Positions 1-8,676 of a stretch of DNA of 64,000 nt are shown here, piece by piece; the first letter of the stretch is position 1; each line of letters starts with the position of its first letter. A model generated the notes under the pieces. That model saw only the letters and a list, made by a program, of their open reading frames with translations. It was not told the DNA's origin and did no database searches. This DNA is from Niallia taxi. Lineage in GTDB: Bacteria > Bacillota > Bacilli > Bacillales > Cytobacillaceae. The DNA lies in the NCBI RefSeq assembly GCF_004005475.1, contig NZ_RZTZ01000008.1, positions 1 to 64,000 of the forward strand, read 5' to 3'. The position numbers and the translations under genes were made by a program.

Positions 1-415
1 TGATTTATTACAATTACTATAGATATCAGTGGAACTTAAAAAAGATGACCCCTGTTCAATACAGAGATCATCTTCTTAAAACTGCCTAGGCTTTTTTTAA
101 ATGTCCTTTACAAAGGGTACACTTTATATAGGGTTTAGGCTTTTTTATTAAAATTTAGTCCCTTATTTTCGCACCCCTTCCTACACAGAAAAAATAAACA
201 TGGATAATTTGCAAGGAGTACAATCTGGAAAATTAGCGTTTGAGTTAAACAAAATGGCTTTAAATGTCCTTTTTTTGAGGAGATTTTAAAGAATTATAGG
301 TTCATTACAAAATGTCTTTCAATAACTAATTGATAAAATTCAATAATAATTTATTGTAAAACAATAAATTATATGTTAAATTCAGTTTGTAAATTCATTT
401 GGTGAGGTGTTTTAA
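1..415. other. Non-coding stretch before the first gene
   Basis: No convincing ORF is visible. An imperfect hairpin lies at 42-74: arms AAGATGA and TCATCTT, inner CTG/CAG pairs, small internal loop. It is not followed by a clean T-run. The 14-mer TTTAAATGTCCTTT occurs twice, at 96-109 and 259-272. The last 100 bases are very AT-rich and probably hold the promoter of the gene at 416. Confidence 0.4.
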
Positions 416-892
416 ATGAAACGAGGATCTACGTCCTTTTTAAAATTAGCTGTTTTTCTGTTAGGAATTCCAATTTTAGCTGTAGGGATTTTTGGTTTAA
501 CTTGGTTACCCACACATGCTGCAAATCCAGATTATGTGGAAGTTTTATATCCCATTGTTACAATCATGTATGCATCAGCAGCCCCTTATTTCTATGCGTT
601 GTATCAGGCTTACAGACTTTTAAACTATATTGATAAGAACACCGCATTCTCGGAAGACTCTGTGAATGCGTTAAAGTGGATAAAATTAAGTGCAATTGTC
701 ATTAGTTGCTTATATGTATTTATGCTTCCATTTGTTTTTGTAGTAGCACAGCTAGACGATGCTCCAGGATTAGTTCTTATTGGCATGGTTCCTGTTTTTG
801 CTTCCATCGTTATTGCGGTGTTTGCTGCTGTCCTTCAAAAGCTTCTGAAGGACGCAATTGAACTAAAAGACGAAAATGAGCATACGATATGA
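416..892 (+). CDS. DUF2975 family membrane protein (YoaS-like)
   Basis: This is a 158-residue integral membrane protein with four hydrophobic segments, near residues 10-33, 44-66, 91-112 and 119-141, and a charged C-terminal tail. The layout fits DUF2975, as in B. subtilis YoaS. The ATG follows GGTGAGGTG at a normal distance. A small XRE regulator starts 10 nt after its stop, the same pairing as yoaS/yozG, so the two are probably co-transcribed and may form a membrane protein/regulator unit. The function is unknown. The family call rests on topology and the partner gene. Confidence 0.75.
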   Translation: MKRGSTSFLKLAVFLLGIPILAVGIFGLTWLPTHAANPDYVEVLYPIVTIMYASAAPYFYALYQAYRLLNYIDKNTAFSEDSVNALKWIKLSAIVISCLYVFMLPFVFVVAQLDDAPGLVLIGMVPVFASIVIAVFAAVLQKLLKDAIELKDENEHTI

Positions 893-902
893 GGTGGAAA
901 AT

Positions 903-1115
903 ATGGCGATTGTAATTAATATAGATGTGATGCTAGCAAAACGAAAAATGAGTGTGACAGAGCTTTCGGAGCAGGTCGGTATTACTATGGCAAACCTCTC
1001 CATTCTAAAAAACGGGAAAGCAAAAGCGGTGCGATTAGCTACATTGGATGCAATTTGCAAGGCATTAGATTGCCAGCCTGGCGACATTTTAGAGTATCGG
1101 CAAGATGATAATTAA
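903..1115 (+). CDS. Small XRE-family transcriptional regulator (YozG-like)
   Basis: This 70-residue protein is almost wholly one Cro/C1-type helix-turn-helix: residues around VTELSEQVGITMANLS form the two helices, followed by LATLDAICKALDCQPGDIL, typical of the YozG subgroup. An in-frame ATG lies upstream at 876, but GAGGTGG at 892-898 sits correctly for the ATG at 903, so that start is chosen. It follows the DUF2975 gene by 10 nt. The probable role is local transcription control of this pair. Confidence 0.8.
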   Translation: MAIVINIDVMLAKRKMSVTELSEQVGITMANLSILKNGKAKAVRLATLDAICKALDCQPGDILEYRQDDN

Positions 1116-1139
1116 CTTATTTTATAAAGAGGTGATAGT

Positions 1140-1367
1140 ATGAAGGTTTTCGAGAAAACATGTGGGTTTTATAGTAATGATAATCATGCAAATCTTCCGC
1201 TAGGTTTGGCCATCATCTTAGATGGATGTAGATACACTATATTTAGTGTGGATGAAGAAAATGATGTAATTACCTGTGTGTCACGAACACATGGATTTAC
1301 CTATTTGAAGTTTGAGGAGCTAGAAGCGTTTTTAGAGGGAGGCAGAGCATTTCTGGTAATAGATTAA
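1140..1367 (+). CDS. Small hypothetical protein
   Basis: This 75-residue soluble protein is preceded by AGAGGTGAT 5 nt before the ATG, 24 nt after the XRE gene, so it may be the third gene of that operon. I do not recognise a family. It is acidic, with alternating beta-like stretches (LAIILDGCRYTIFSV, NDVITCVSR) and a short C-terminal helix. The good ribosome-binding site and operon position support a real gene. Confidence 0.6.
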   Translation: MKVFEKTCGFYSNDNHANLPLGLAIILDGCRYTIFSVDEENDVITCVSRTHGFTYLKFEELEAFLEGGRAFLVID

Positions 1368-1743
1368 TATAGTCCATTGCAATGTAGTGTCTCCAAAAAA
1401 ATAAGTTGTATAATTATATCAAAAAGTATAGTGTTTTTTTAGGAGTCCGCTTTGTTCATTTACATTCTTTGAATAAGAGGAAGTGAGAGGAAGATATTTT
1501 GTATCTGTGTTTAACAAAATGGGGGTTTTTCTGGTGCTCGCTTAGAGATTGGGACCATTTTTGTAGTGATCGAGTTAGCGAAAAAGGTTTTACTTGGGAT
1601 TATAATCACAAGGGTTATACAACGATTGATATAGATGAAGACTATTATTTTCAACATAGTTATGGCAATTGATTGTGAATGCAGGTGATGCAGTTGATTC
1701 ATCTGCAGCGTTTATGCAGGGGACAAGTTTGCTTACAATCAAT
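1368..1743. other. Gap with degenerate coding remnants
   Basis: No intact gene is visible. On the plus strand one frame reads openly around 1549-1670 (RDWDHFCSDRVSEKG...) and another around 1679-1772 (AGDAVDSSAAFMQGTS...). They are in different frames, broken by stops, and lack start codons with ribosome-binding sites. They look like fragments of decayed genes. I cannot name the parents. Confidence 0.3.
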
Positions 1744-1769
1744 GAAAAAAAGACAGGATTACCTGTCTT
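1744..1769 (-). terminator. Intrinsic terminator of the gntP transcript
   Basis: An 8-bp perfect stem (AAGACAGG/CCTGTCTT at 1750-1757 and 1762-1769, loop ATTA) is flanked by an A-run at 1745-1750. Read on the minus strand this is a stem followed by a T-run, about 85 nt past the gntP stop. Confidence 0.75.
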
Positions 1770-1853
1770 AAGATGAATCAATGGGCCGTTTACATAAAGA
1801 TTCTATGTATTTAATAGCTTTATAACTTGCTCGCAAAAAACCGCTTGCATTTC

Positions 1854-3188
1854 TTAAATAATCACACCCAACAGCAACACACACAAAAGCCCTGTAACAG
1901 AAATTACTGTTGTCAGCACACTCCATGTCTGAAATGTTTCCTTCATGCTTAAACCAAAATACTCTTTTACCATCCAAAATCCTGCATCATTAACATGACA
2001 AAATATCACACTGCCTGCTCCTGTTGCTAAAACGACAAGCGCTGGGTTTACTGTGCTTAATGCCAGTAAAGGGGTGACGAGACCTGCTGTTGTCAGTGCA
2101 GCCACTGTTGCAGATCCTAAGCAAAGACGCAAAATTGCTGCAATCATCCACGCAACTAAAATAGGGGACATATTCGTTTCACTGAATAATGTTGCCACAT
2201 AATCACCGACACCACCGTCTACAAGTACTTGTTTAAAGGCACCGCCGCCTCCGATGATTAACAGCATCATGGCGATTTGTGCAATAGATTCAGAGAGTGT
2301 ACTGCCAATCTCTTTCATTGGAATCTTTCTTGCATATCCCATCGTATAAATGGCGATTAAAAGCGATAACAGCATGGCTGTACCAGGTGCCCCAATTAAT
2401 TCAATAACTTCCTTCACTTTAGATTCGCCAGGCATTAGCAAGGAGAATATCGTTGCAAGCCCCATAAATATAACAGGAAATAATGATGTTAATACACTGA
2501 TGCCAAAACCAGGTGTGTCCTTTAATGCAAATTCCTTTTGAGGACCTAATGCAGCTAAGTTGCCGCTCTTATTATAAGCAGTTGGAAATACCTTCATTGC
2601 GAACTTATTAAATAGCGGACCTGCGACAATCGTTGTCGGAATTGCAATAAGTGTACCTAATAATAATACTTGACCAATGTCTGCACCATAAGCAGCTGTA
2701 ATCGCAGTTGGTGCTGGATGAGGAGGCAAGAAGCCGTGTGTAACGTTTAATGCCGCTGCCATTGGTATTCCTAAATATAGAAAAGGCAATTTTACTTCCT
2801 TCGCTATTGCATAAATAATTGGAATTAATAGTACAAGTCCAACTTCAAAAAACAAGGCAATCCCGATAATAAAGGAAGCAACAACAACAGCCAGCTGTAT
2901 TCGCTTCTTGCCGAATTTATTAATAAGGGTAATGGCAATTCTATGTCCGCCACCTGCATCAGATACTAATCTTCCAAGCATTGCGCCAAGTCCAAAAACC
3001 AAAGCTAAATGCCCCAATTGGCTGCCGATACCAGCTTCTATTGTCTTTACAATTTCTGTTAATTCCATTTCAAGCCCAACAGCAACTAAAAACGAGACAA
3101 TCACCAGTGAAACAAAAGTGTTTAGCTTCATTTTCATAATAAGGAATAATAAAATAAGGACACCAATAGCAACTATTAAAATAGGCAT
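1854..3188 (-). CDS. gntP: Gluconate:H+ symporter, GntP family
   Basis: A 444-residue, very hydrophobic protein with 12 or more predicted membrane segments. Conserved GntP-family stretches are visible: GLGAMLGRLVSDAGGGHRIA, LPPHPAPTAITAAYGADIG and the C-terminal GLSMKETFQTWSV. The family imports gluconate and related sugar acids with protons. An upstream in-frame start at 3218 exists, but GGAGG lies 7 nt before the ATG at 3188. It is downstream of a KduD-like dehydrogenase and a GntR regulator on the same strand. The true substrate could be a ketogluconate or KDG-type acid rather than gluconate. Confidence 0.9.
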   Translation of the reverse strand: MPILIVAIGVLILLFLIMKMKLNTFVSLVIVSFLVAVGLEMELTEIVKTIEAGIGSQLGHLALVFGLGAMLGRLVSDAGGGHRIAITLINKFGKKRIQLAVVVASFIIGIALFFEVGLVLLIPIIYAIAKEVKLPFLYLGIPMAAALNVTHGFLPPHPAPTAITAAYGADIGQVLLLGTLIAIPTTIVAGPLFNKFAMKVFPTAYNKSGNLAALGPQKEFALKDTPGFGISVLTSLFPVIFMGLATIFSLLMPGESKVKEVIELIGAPGTAMLLSLLIAIYTMGYARKIPMKEIGSTLSESIAQIAMMLLIIGGGGAFKQVLVDGGVGDYVATLFSETNMSPILVAWMIAAILRLCLGSATVAALTTAGLVTPLLALSTVNPALVVLATGAGSVIFCHVNDAGFWMVKEYFGLSMKETFQTWSVLTTVISVTGLLCVLLLGVII

Positions 3189-3403
3189 AGTATAACCTCC
3201 AGGAAATGGGATAGTCAATCATGATAAAACGCTTACATAAATGCGTGATTTTACCCTGCTTAGAAGACAAGCAAGGCATCATTTGATAAATACTATAGGA
3301 CCCTTTTTAATGGGCTTATTTAGATAAATCATTATCTTTTCCTGCAATTGTTGCTAATTTATCAAAACCGAGAAAGACCTTATTGTAGAAATCTAGCCAT
3401 AAT

Positions 3404-4153
3404 TTAACGGCCCAACCAGCCTCCATCTACTGCCAATAAATGCCCATGTATATAATTGGAAGCCTCTGATGCCAAAAAGACAATTGTTCCGCTGAAATCT
3501 TCGGCAGTTCCCCAGCGGCCAGCAGGTATGCGCTCAAGAATTTGTTTATTGCGTGTTTCATCTCCAATTAACGCTTCATTCATATCTGTAGCAATATAGC
3601 CAGGCACAATCGCATTAACATTAATATTTTCCTTTGCCCACTCATTAGCTAATGCTTTAGTCAACTGAGCCACTCCGCCTTTAGCAGCAGCATAGGCAGG
3701 AACAGTTAATCCTCCTTGGAAGGATAGTAGGGATGCCATATTAATTATTTTTCCTTGTCTTTGCGGAATCATATATTTACCTGCTTCCTGACATAGCAGC
3801 CAAACAGTTTTCAGATTCACATTGATGACATCATCCCAGTCATCTTCAGTAAAGGCTATTGAAGGGGAACGACGTTGAATGCCTGCATTATTGACAAGAA
3901 TATCAATGCTGCCTAGCAGCTCTACAACTGTTGGTATGGCCCGCTTTACTTGCGCTTGATTTTCTAAATCACAGGGCACAATAACCGCCTTTTGGCCAAT
4001 TGCTTCAATTTCCTTTTGAACGCTGTCATCCTCGATATTCCTCTGCAGCAACGCAATGGTCGCTCCTGCTTCCGCTAAAGCTAGGGCCATTTGTTTTCCT
4101 ATGCCTCTTGTCGCACCTGTTATTGCAGCAACTTTTCCATCTAATCGAAACAT
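3404..4153 (-). CDS. kduD: SDR dehydrogenase, KduD-like (2-deoxy-D-gluconate 3-dehydrogenase type)
   Basis: A 249-residue classical short-chain dehydrogenase. TGATRGIG at residues 12-19 binds NAD(P), NNAG is at 88-91, and the catalytic Ser141, Tyr154 and Lys158 have standard spacing. The ending DGGWLGR is typical of KduD proteins, which interconvert 2,5-diketo-3-deoxygluconate and KDG. AAGGAGG precedes the ATG. It lies between the GntR regulator and gntP, so the three probably serve uptake and oxidation of a sugar acid. Gluconate 5-dehydrogenase is the main alternative. Confidence 0.75.
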   Translation of the reverse strand: MFRLDGKVAAITGATRGIGKQMALALAEAGATIALLQRNIEDDSVQKEIEAIGQKAVIVPCDLENQAQVKRAIPTVVELLGSIDILVNNAGIQRRSPSIAFTEDDWDDVINVNLKTVWLLCQEAGKYMIPQRQGKIINMASLLSFQGGLTVPAYAAAKGGVAQLTKALANEWAKENINVNAIVPGYIATDMNEALIGDETRNKQILERIPAGRWGTAEDFSGTIVFLASEASNYIHGHLLAVDGGWLGR

Positions 4154-4196
4154 CGTAGCATTTCCTCCTTCATAAAGTTGATAATCAATGATAAAG

Positions 4197-4210
4197 AGAA
4201 ACCGTTATCA
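4197..4210 (-). promoter_or_regulatory. Candidate cre site (CcpA)
   Basis: AGAAACCGTTATCA matches the published cre consensus TGWAANCGNTNWCA at 13 of 14 positions. It lies 44 nt upstream of the kduD-like start, where CcpA could block transcription. It also overlaps an 8-bp inverted repeat (AATGATAA at 4187-4194, TTATCATT at 4205-4212). Confidence 0.5.
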
Positions 4211-4258
4211 TTTTGTTGTTAAACACCATTTTTCATTTTCTCAACACCTCTTCATATT

Positions 4259-4295
4259 AAGATTATATATAACTATTAACATTATATATAATCTT
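4259..4295. promoter_or_regulatory. Palindromic operator, probably for the adjacent GntR/FCD regulator
   Basis: A perfect 13-bp inverted repeat (AAGATTATATATA and TATATATAATCTT) is separated by 11 bp. The core ATTATATATAA-like element recurs at about 4315-4345 and again near 5090-5102, just upstream of the regulator gene itself. The position between regulator and target genes suggests autoregulation and control of the kduD-gntP transcript. Confidence 0.5.
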
Positions 4296-4384
4296 AAAGG
4301 GCGTGTCGATATATATTATATATAATTTTAATTTATATATATAATAATCAACACTCTATCTTTATACTATTGAGCACAAAAGAC

Positions 4385-5017
4385 TTACAGAACCATTTTC
4401 ATAATATGCTGCCTAAATACTTCCTTGGATCTTTGAATATCCTTTTGCTTTAATACTTCTACTAGCTCTAAATGGTATGTATGCACTTCTTCAGGCAGTA
4501 TTCTGATTTCAGGATTTAGAATGGTAATATAACGCTGAATATGACTATTCAGCATGGACCATATTCTATCGAAAGTTGCTATTTCTGCCCAAGCAATAAT
4601 GGTGCGGTGAAATTCCATATCCAATTTAGCCTGAAGCAAATAATCCGGCTTTTCATTCTTCATTTGCTCGACAATATCATACAGCGCTCCAAGCTTTTGA
4701 TTTGTCAGATTTGGCGTGATTATTTCAATTGCCTCTGTCTCAATAGATGCTCGCAATGAAAAAATGTGATACATTTCAGTCTTATTTATCTCTGTTACAA
4801 AGGCACCTTTATACTTAACTGTGCGAATAAGTCCTTCTTCCTCTAAGCCTCTTAGGGCCTCCCGAACAGGAACTTGGCTAATCCCAAGTCTTTTGGCAAC
4901 CTCCGTTTCTACGATCCGTTCACCTGGTTTTAATTTATTCATAATAATTTCGTCACGAATAATTTTCTTCACTTGATCTTTTAACGATATTGACGAATCT
5001 TCTTTTAATCTATCCAT
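4385..5017 (-). CDS. GntR-family transcriptional regulator, FCD subfamily
   Basis: A 210-residue protein with an N-terminal winged helix (LGISQVPVREALRGLEEEGLI, the GntR signature) and a C-terminal all-helical FCD ligand domain containing EFHRTII and a late HxxLVEVL stretch that usually supplies metal-binding residues. An upstream in-frame ATG exists at 5077, but AAGGAACGG precedes the ATG at 5017. It is oriented like the kduD and gntP genes below it, with the likely operators between. It is probably a sugar-acid-responsive repressor of this locus. Confidence 0.85.
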   Translation of the reverse strand: MDRLKEDSSISLKDQVKKIIRDEIIMNKLKPGERIVETEVAKRLGISQVPVREALRGLEEEGLIRTVKYKGAFVTEINKTEMYHIFSLRASIETEAIEIITPNLTNQKLGALYDIVEQMKNEKPDYLLQAKLDMEFHRTIIAWAEIATFDRIWSMLNSHIQRYITILNPEIRILPEEVHTYHLELVEVLKQKDIQRSKEVFRQHIMKMVL

Positions 5018-5353
5018 ATTTATACCGTTCCTTTTCAAATAATAGGTTATATTAGTCGTATGTAGCGAGTAAAACATGTTTATTACTTTATTATATATAA
5101 ACTTAACTGAAATTGTCTTTAATCAGTGGGAGTTTTCATTAAATTATCTATATTTGGAACTGACAGGTTTATTATTAGAAAGAGTATATGAAATGATAAA
5201 TTTAATGGAGATATACCTCCTTAATATACGAAAAGTGAAGTGGCCTTAATCCTAAGGAGAGCCTTAAGCTTTTTTTTGAAATATAATTGCAGTTAGCTTA
5301 ATACACACTTATTATAAAATAAGTTTAAAAAATAATGAGTAGAGGTTTCTATC

Positions 5354-6178
5354 ATGAATAAGAAAGAATTGCTGGATTTAATCAATGAAATGGATGGAGA
5401 GGACACTATTTATAAGGAAGAGGATGGAACTTACACAAATGAGGGAGCTCCTTCTTGGAATGCCTATGAAAAGGTTTGGGAATTGACAGACACAACCTAT
5501 ATCTCTTATCTAATTGACATGTTGAAAACAAGCAAAAAAGAATCGCTCAAAAGCAATATTTATTTTGCTTTAGGAAAAATTGGAGTAAATACAGGTGATA
5601 AACGTGTAGTTGAAATTCTTTTAAAACAGATTGATAAAGAAACAAATAAACATACGTTAGAAAGAATACTCATGAGTATTGAAGAACAAGCGGTTATACC
5701 AGACGCTTCTTCCATTATTAAGTGTTTAGATGATGACAGATGGGTAGTAAGACATTCGGCGATTTCAGCACTGGGAAGATGTAAAAGTTCAGACGTAGAA
5801 GATGCTCTTATAGAAGTGATTAGAAAATCGCAAGATGAATATGATCTTTTTTATGCACTTGGTTCTCTTAGTAATATTGGTTCCGCAAAATCCATTCCGT
5901 ATATCCTGCCATTATTCACGAATACAAAAGGAGAAGTAAGACGTTCTGCTGTTTCTGCACTCGATAGTTTAGGAGGGGCAGCATACCTTCCACTATATAT
6001 AGAGGCTTTAGGTGACCGTTCCCCTCATGTAAAAAGCTATGCTCTGTTAGCAATTAAAAATCATGGTGATAAAACGGCTATAGATGCTGTCTATAAACGA
6101 GTAAAAACAGTTTTAAATAAAAAGCGAAAGATAGATAGTGACGAGTTAGTACCAGCTTTTGAATTCCTAAATCAGTAA
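5354..6178 (+). CDS. HEAT-repeat protein
   Basis: A 274-residue soluble protein built of helical repeats. Recurrent units resemble DDRWVVRHSAISALGR, TKGEVRRSAVSALDSLGG and RSPHVKSYALLAIKNHG, as in PBS-lyase-type HEAT repeats; about six to seven units cover residues 45-240. Such proteins act as protein-binding scaffolds. AGAGGTTTCTATC before the ATG is a modest ribosome-binding site. There is no operon partner. No catalytic residues are visible, so the role is unknown. Confidence 0.75.
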   Translation: MNKKELLDLINEMDGEDTIYKEEDGTYTNEGAPSWNAYEKVWELTDTTYISYLIDMLKTSKKESLKSNIYFALGKIGVNTGDKRVVEILLKQIDKETNKHTLERILMSIEEQAVIPDASSIIKCLDDDRWVVRHSAISALGRCKSSDVEDALIEVIRKSQDEYDLFYALGSLSNIGSAKSIPYILPLFTNTKGEVRRSAVSALDSLGGAAYLPLYIEALGDRSPHVKSYALLAIKNHGDKTAIDAVYKRVKTVLNKKRKIDSDELVPAFEFLNQ

Positions 6179-6363
6179 AAAAATGCTGACCTTAAAGTCC
6201 AAAATTTATTAAATTGGGTTAAATTAAAAAAGTGGGATTTTCTTTCAGAGACGGAAAAGGAAGGTTTTAAGAAGGGCGCTAATTAAAGAATTTATTTCTA
6301 AGGGTTACAGAAATAAATCATAAAATATTATGTTTGAATATAGAGTAAAATGAATCCAAAAAT

Positions 6364-6394
6364 AATTCCGCTGCTTTTTAGGCAGCGGAATTTT
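6364..6394 (+). terminator. Strong intrinsic terminator
   Basis: An 11-bp perfect stem (AATTCCGCTGC/GCAGCGGAATT) with a 7-nt loop ends in a short T-rich tail. It lies 185 nt past the HEAT gene and before the small membrane ORF. Confidence 0.65.
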
Positions 6395-6464
6395 ATGCTT
6401 CTAAGAAAAGAATAAACCATTTGTTTTTGTTATAATATGGATAAAAAGGGGATGAGATACAATA

Positions 6465-6671
6465 ATTAATAAAAGAAGCTTCATCTTTATTATTTTATTT
6501 CTTGTACTTCCGATAACATTTATGCTTAGTTCATTTAGTTGGCGATATGTATTTTTGCATAGAGAATTATTAATAATTGCTACAGATTGCTTTTCAATTT
6601 TAGGTATTTATTATGTGATTGTGAGTCTTATCTTTTCTTTTAGTTTAAAAAAAGAGAATTCGCGTATGTGA
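6465..6671 (+). CDS. Small two-helix membrane protein, apparent ATT start
   Basis: This frame encodes about 68 residues with two hydrophobic helices, roughly residues 4-24 and 36-60, ending in a basic SLKKENSRM tail. AAGGGGATGAG at 6446-6456 is well placed for ATT at 6465 or ATA at 6462. An in-frame stop at 6453 rules out any earlier start, and the next ATG is well inside the first helix. Either a rare AUU start is used, or this is the 3' end of a decayed gene. No family recognised. Confidence 0.4.
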   Translation: MNKRSFIFIILFLVLPITFMLSSFSWRYVFLHRELLIIATDCFSILGIYYVIVSLIFSFSLKKENSRM

Positions 6672-6742
6672 CAGAAATTTAATCGTAATGTAGGTTCTTC
6701 GTATATGTTTAAGCGAACCAATTTAACAATAGAGGTGATGTA

Positions 6743-7579
6743 ATGTATTTAAAAATAATAATTGTAGGTATTGTATCTCTAATATGGTTATCGGCGTGCA
6801 GTAACGGGGAACGTAATGTGGCTTCAGATTTGAACACCGATAATGATGCAGTGGAGAACCAAGAAACAAAGGCTGAAAATGATGCATTGGAAAATAAAGA
6901 ACAAGAAACGAACGATAATAACGGTGTTGGAGAAAATCAGGAAACAGCAACAAATGATAAAAATGATGAATCAGAAGGACTTTATAAGGAAAACAGCTTC
7001 ACTTCAAAACAGTATACTAAAGGCAATATTAAAGTAAGTTATCCGCAATTAGCTAATGAAGATTCGGATAAGGCAAATAAAATCAATAGTGTAATAACAA
7101 AGGCTGCGAGTTATTATTTTGAAAACGATTATTATGAAGGCTATACAGGAGAAATCAAGTACTACATTCCATTTGTAAATGATGAGTTTGTTAGTATAGC
7201 ATATGAAGGGTTACTTACGAGTCCAAGCAACAGCTATCCGATAAACTTATCTTATTCAACACTTGTAAATATGCAAACAGGTGAAAAAGTAAGTTTAAGT
7301 GATTTAGTCAATCTTGATGATTCGTTTGTTCAAGCGTTTAAACAGGGGGGAATTGTCACAGATCAATCCTCTGAATATAAACAGGAAATCAAAAAATATA
7401 TCGCAAGCTTAGATAATCAAGACCTACTTAAGAAATTTTTAGAAGCAGATAAAATGAACTCTCCTGAGGTATTTGTTTATGTAACGGAGGATTCAATTGT
7501 TGTCACAATAGCTGTAGTCCATGCATTAGGTGACTTTATAAGTGTGCAAATATCAAAGGACAATGTGAGCTTTCAATAA
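6743..7579 (+). CDS. Secreted lipoprotein with acidic linker and DUF3298/DUF4163-like domain
   Basis: A 278-residue protein. Residues 1-19 form a lipoprotein signal with lipobox LSAC, so Cys19 is the predicted lipidation site. Residues 25-80 are a low-complexity linker of repeated ENQET/ENDALE/NDKN units. From about residue 95 there is a folded domain (YPQLANEDSDKANKINSVI ... MQTGEKVSLSDLVN) resembling the DUF4163-DUF3298 region of Bacillus anti-sigma RsiV and related surface proteins. AGAGGTGATG precedes the ATG. The function is unknown; an envelope location is likely. Confidence 0.7.
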   Translation: MYLKIIIVGIVSLIWLSACSNGERNVASDLNTDNDAVENQETKAENDALENKEQETNDNNGVGENQETATNDKNDESEGLYKENSFTSKQYTKGNIKVSYPQLANEDSDKANKINSVITKAASYYFENDYYEGYTGEIKYYIPFVNDEFVSIAYEGLLTSPSNSYPINLSYSTLVNMQTGEKVSLSDLVNLDDSFVQAFKQGGIVTDQSSEYKQEIKKYIASLDNQDLLKKFLEADKMNSPEVFVYVTEDSIVVTIAVVHALGDFISVQISKDNVSFQ

Positions 7580-7604
7580 TTTGTTCACTAACCAAGTGAA
7601 AGCT

Positions 7605-7639
7605 AATAGGAATATCCATTCGTTATGGATATTCCTATT
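7605..7639. terminator. Bidirectional terminator between convergent genes
   Basis: A 15-bp perfect stem (AATAGGAATATCCAT/ATGGATATTCCTATT, loop TCGTT) lies between the lipoprotein gene and the convergent LysR gene. The outer A/T pairs could serve as tails in both directions. Confidence 0.6.
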
Positions 7640-7649
7640 TGTACTATAT

Positions 7650-8537
7650 TTAATCCACCTTAAACATTTTAATATTCTCTCGATAATAAGCAATAATAAA
7701 GTCTTTAAAGCTTTTTTCTGATGAGGACAGCAATTTATTTCTCATCCATGAAAGACTGACTGAATAGGAGGGAGAAATGTCTGCGATTTTCACATAATTT
7801 AGCTTTAATTGCCTACAGACCGAAATGGGAAGTAGTGCAACCCCTTGATTTACTTTAATTATTTCTAAAAGTAAGTAGGAATCTACCTCAAAAATGTTAT
7901 TCGGAACAAATCCATGTTTTTTACAAAGATTTGTAGTGAATTCGCTGTATTCCTCATTATCTGCCAAAGCAATAAAAGGCTCAGTTGCAACCTCACTTAA
8001 TGATAGTTCCGTTATGCCTCTATAGTTATCGGTGTGCGGCAAAACAAGCACAATATCTTCTTCTACTAATAAACAACTCTCTAATTCGTCGTCTTCGATC
8101 GGGTGACCAGATATCCCTAAATCAACGTCCCCCTTTTTTAAGCTTGAAATAATGTCACTTTTGGCTTTTATTCCTTGATGAATCGTTGATTCAGGAGAGG
8201 TATTAATATACTCACTGATTAGTCCTGCAAGAAATCTTGGGTTGGAGATAGCGATTCTTATCGTATGAGACATTTTATCTTCTTCTGCTTGAATTTCCTT
8301 TTGTGCATTTTCAAGCTCTATAAAAATCCTATCTACGTGCTTCAAAAAAATTCTTCCGAAGGAATTCAATTGAATATTTCTCCCATTCCTATTAAAAAGC
8401 GCAGTTCCTAATTCATCCTCAAGTCGTTTAATAGTCAAGCTTAAAGAGGGCTGGGCAATATTTAACTGGTTAGCTGCATTTGAAATATGCTCTGTATAAG
8501 CAACTGTCTGAAAGTATTTAAGTTGAAGTAATTCCAT
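7650..8537 (-). CDS. LysR-family transcriptional regulator
   Basis: A 295-residue LysR protein. The N-terminal winged HTH spans residues 1-60 (YFQTVAYTEHISNAANQLNIAQPSLSLTIKRLEDELG in outline), followed by a linker helix and a two-lobed substrate-binding domain from about residue 90. It is divergent from the acetoacetate decarboxylase gene, separated by 139 bp of AT-rich DNA. By the usual LysR logic it should control the adc-panE-like pair and itself. The ligand is unknown. Confidence 0.9.
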   Translation of the reverse strand: MELLQLKYFQTVAYTEHISNAANQLNIAQPSLSLTIKRLEDELGTALFNRNGRNIQLNSFGRIFLKHVDRIFIELENAQKEIQAEEDKMSHTIRIAISNPRFLAGLISEYINTSPESTIHQGIKAKSDIISSLKKGDVDLGISGHPIEDDELESCLLVEEDIVLVLPHTDNYRGITELSLSEVATEPFIALADNEEYSEFTTNLCKKHGFVPNNIFEVDSYLLLEIIKVNQGVALLPISVCRQLKLNYVKIADISPSYSVSLSWMRNKLLSSSEKSFKDFIIAYYRENIKMFKVD

Positions 8538-8676
8538 TAATTTAAACTCCTTTATTTACTGTGATAAATATATATATACCTTAATATGTATTAGATTAAA
8601 TGTAAATGCAGATGTAAGATAATTACATCGTTTAGAAAAAAGTAATAGATAGTACTTAGGAGAGGTGACATATTAA

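Noticed and set aside
3223-3236. cre-like ATAAAACGCTTACA between the kduD-like gene and gntP
   Set aside because: It fits the core but misses the first two consensus bases, and the intergenic stretch shows no clear promoter.
5243-5277. Hairpin CCTTA/TAAGG followed by a T-run
   Set aside because: Reads as a plus-strand terminator, but no plus-strand gene lies upstream and the stem is only 5 bp.
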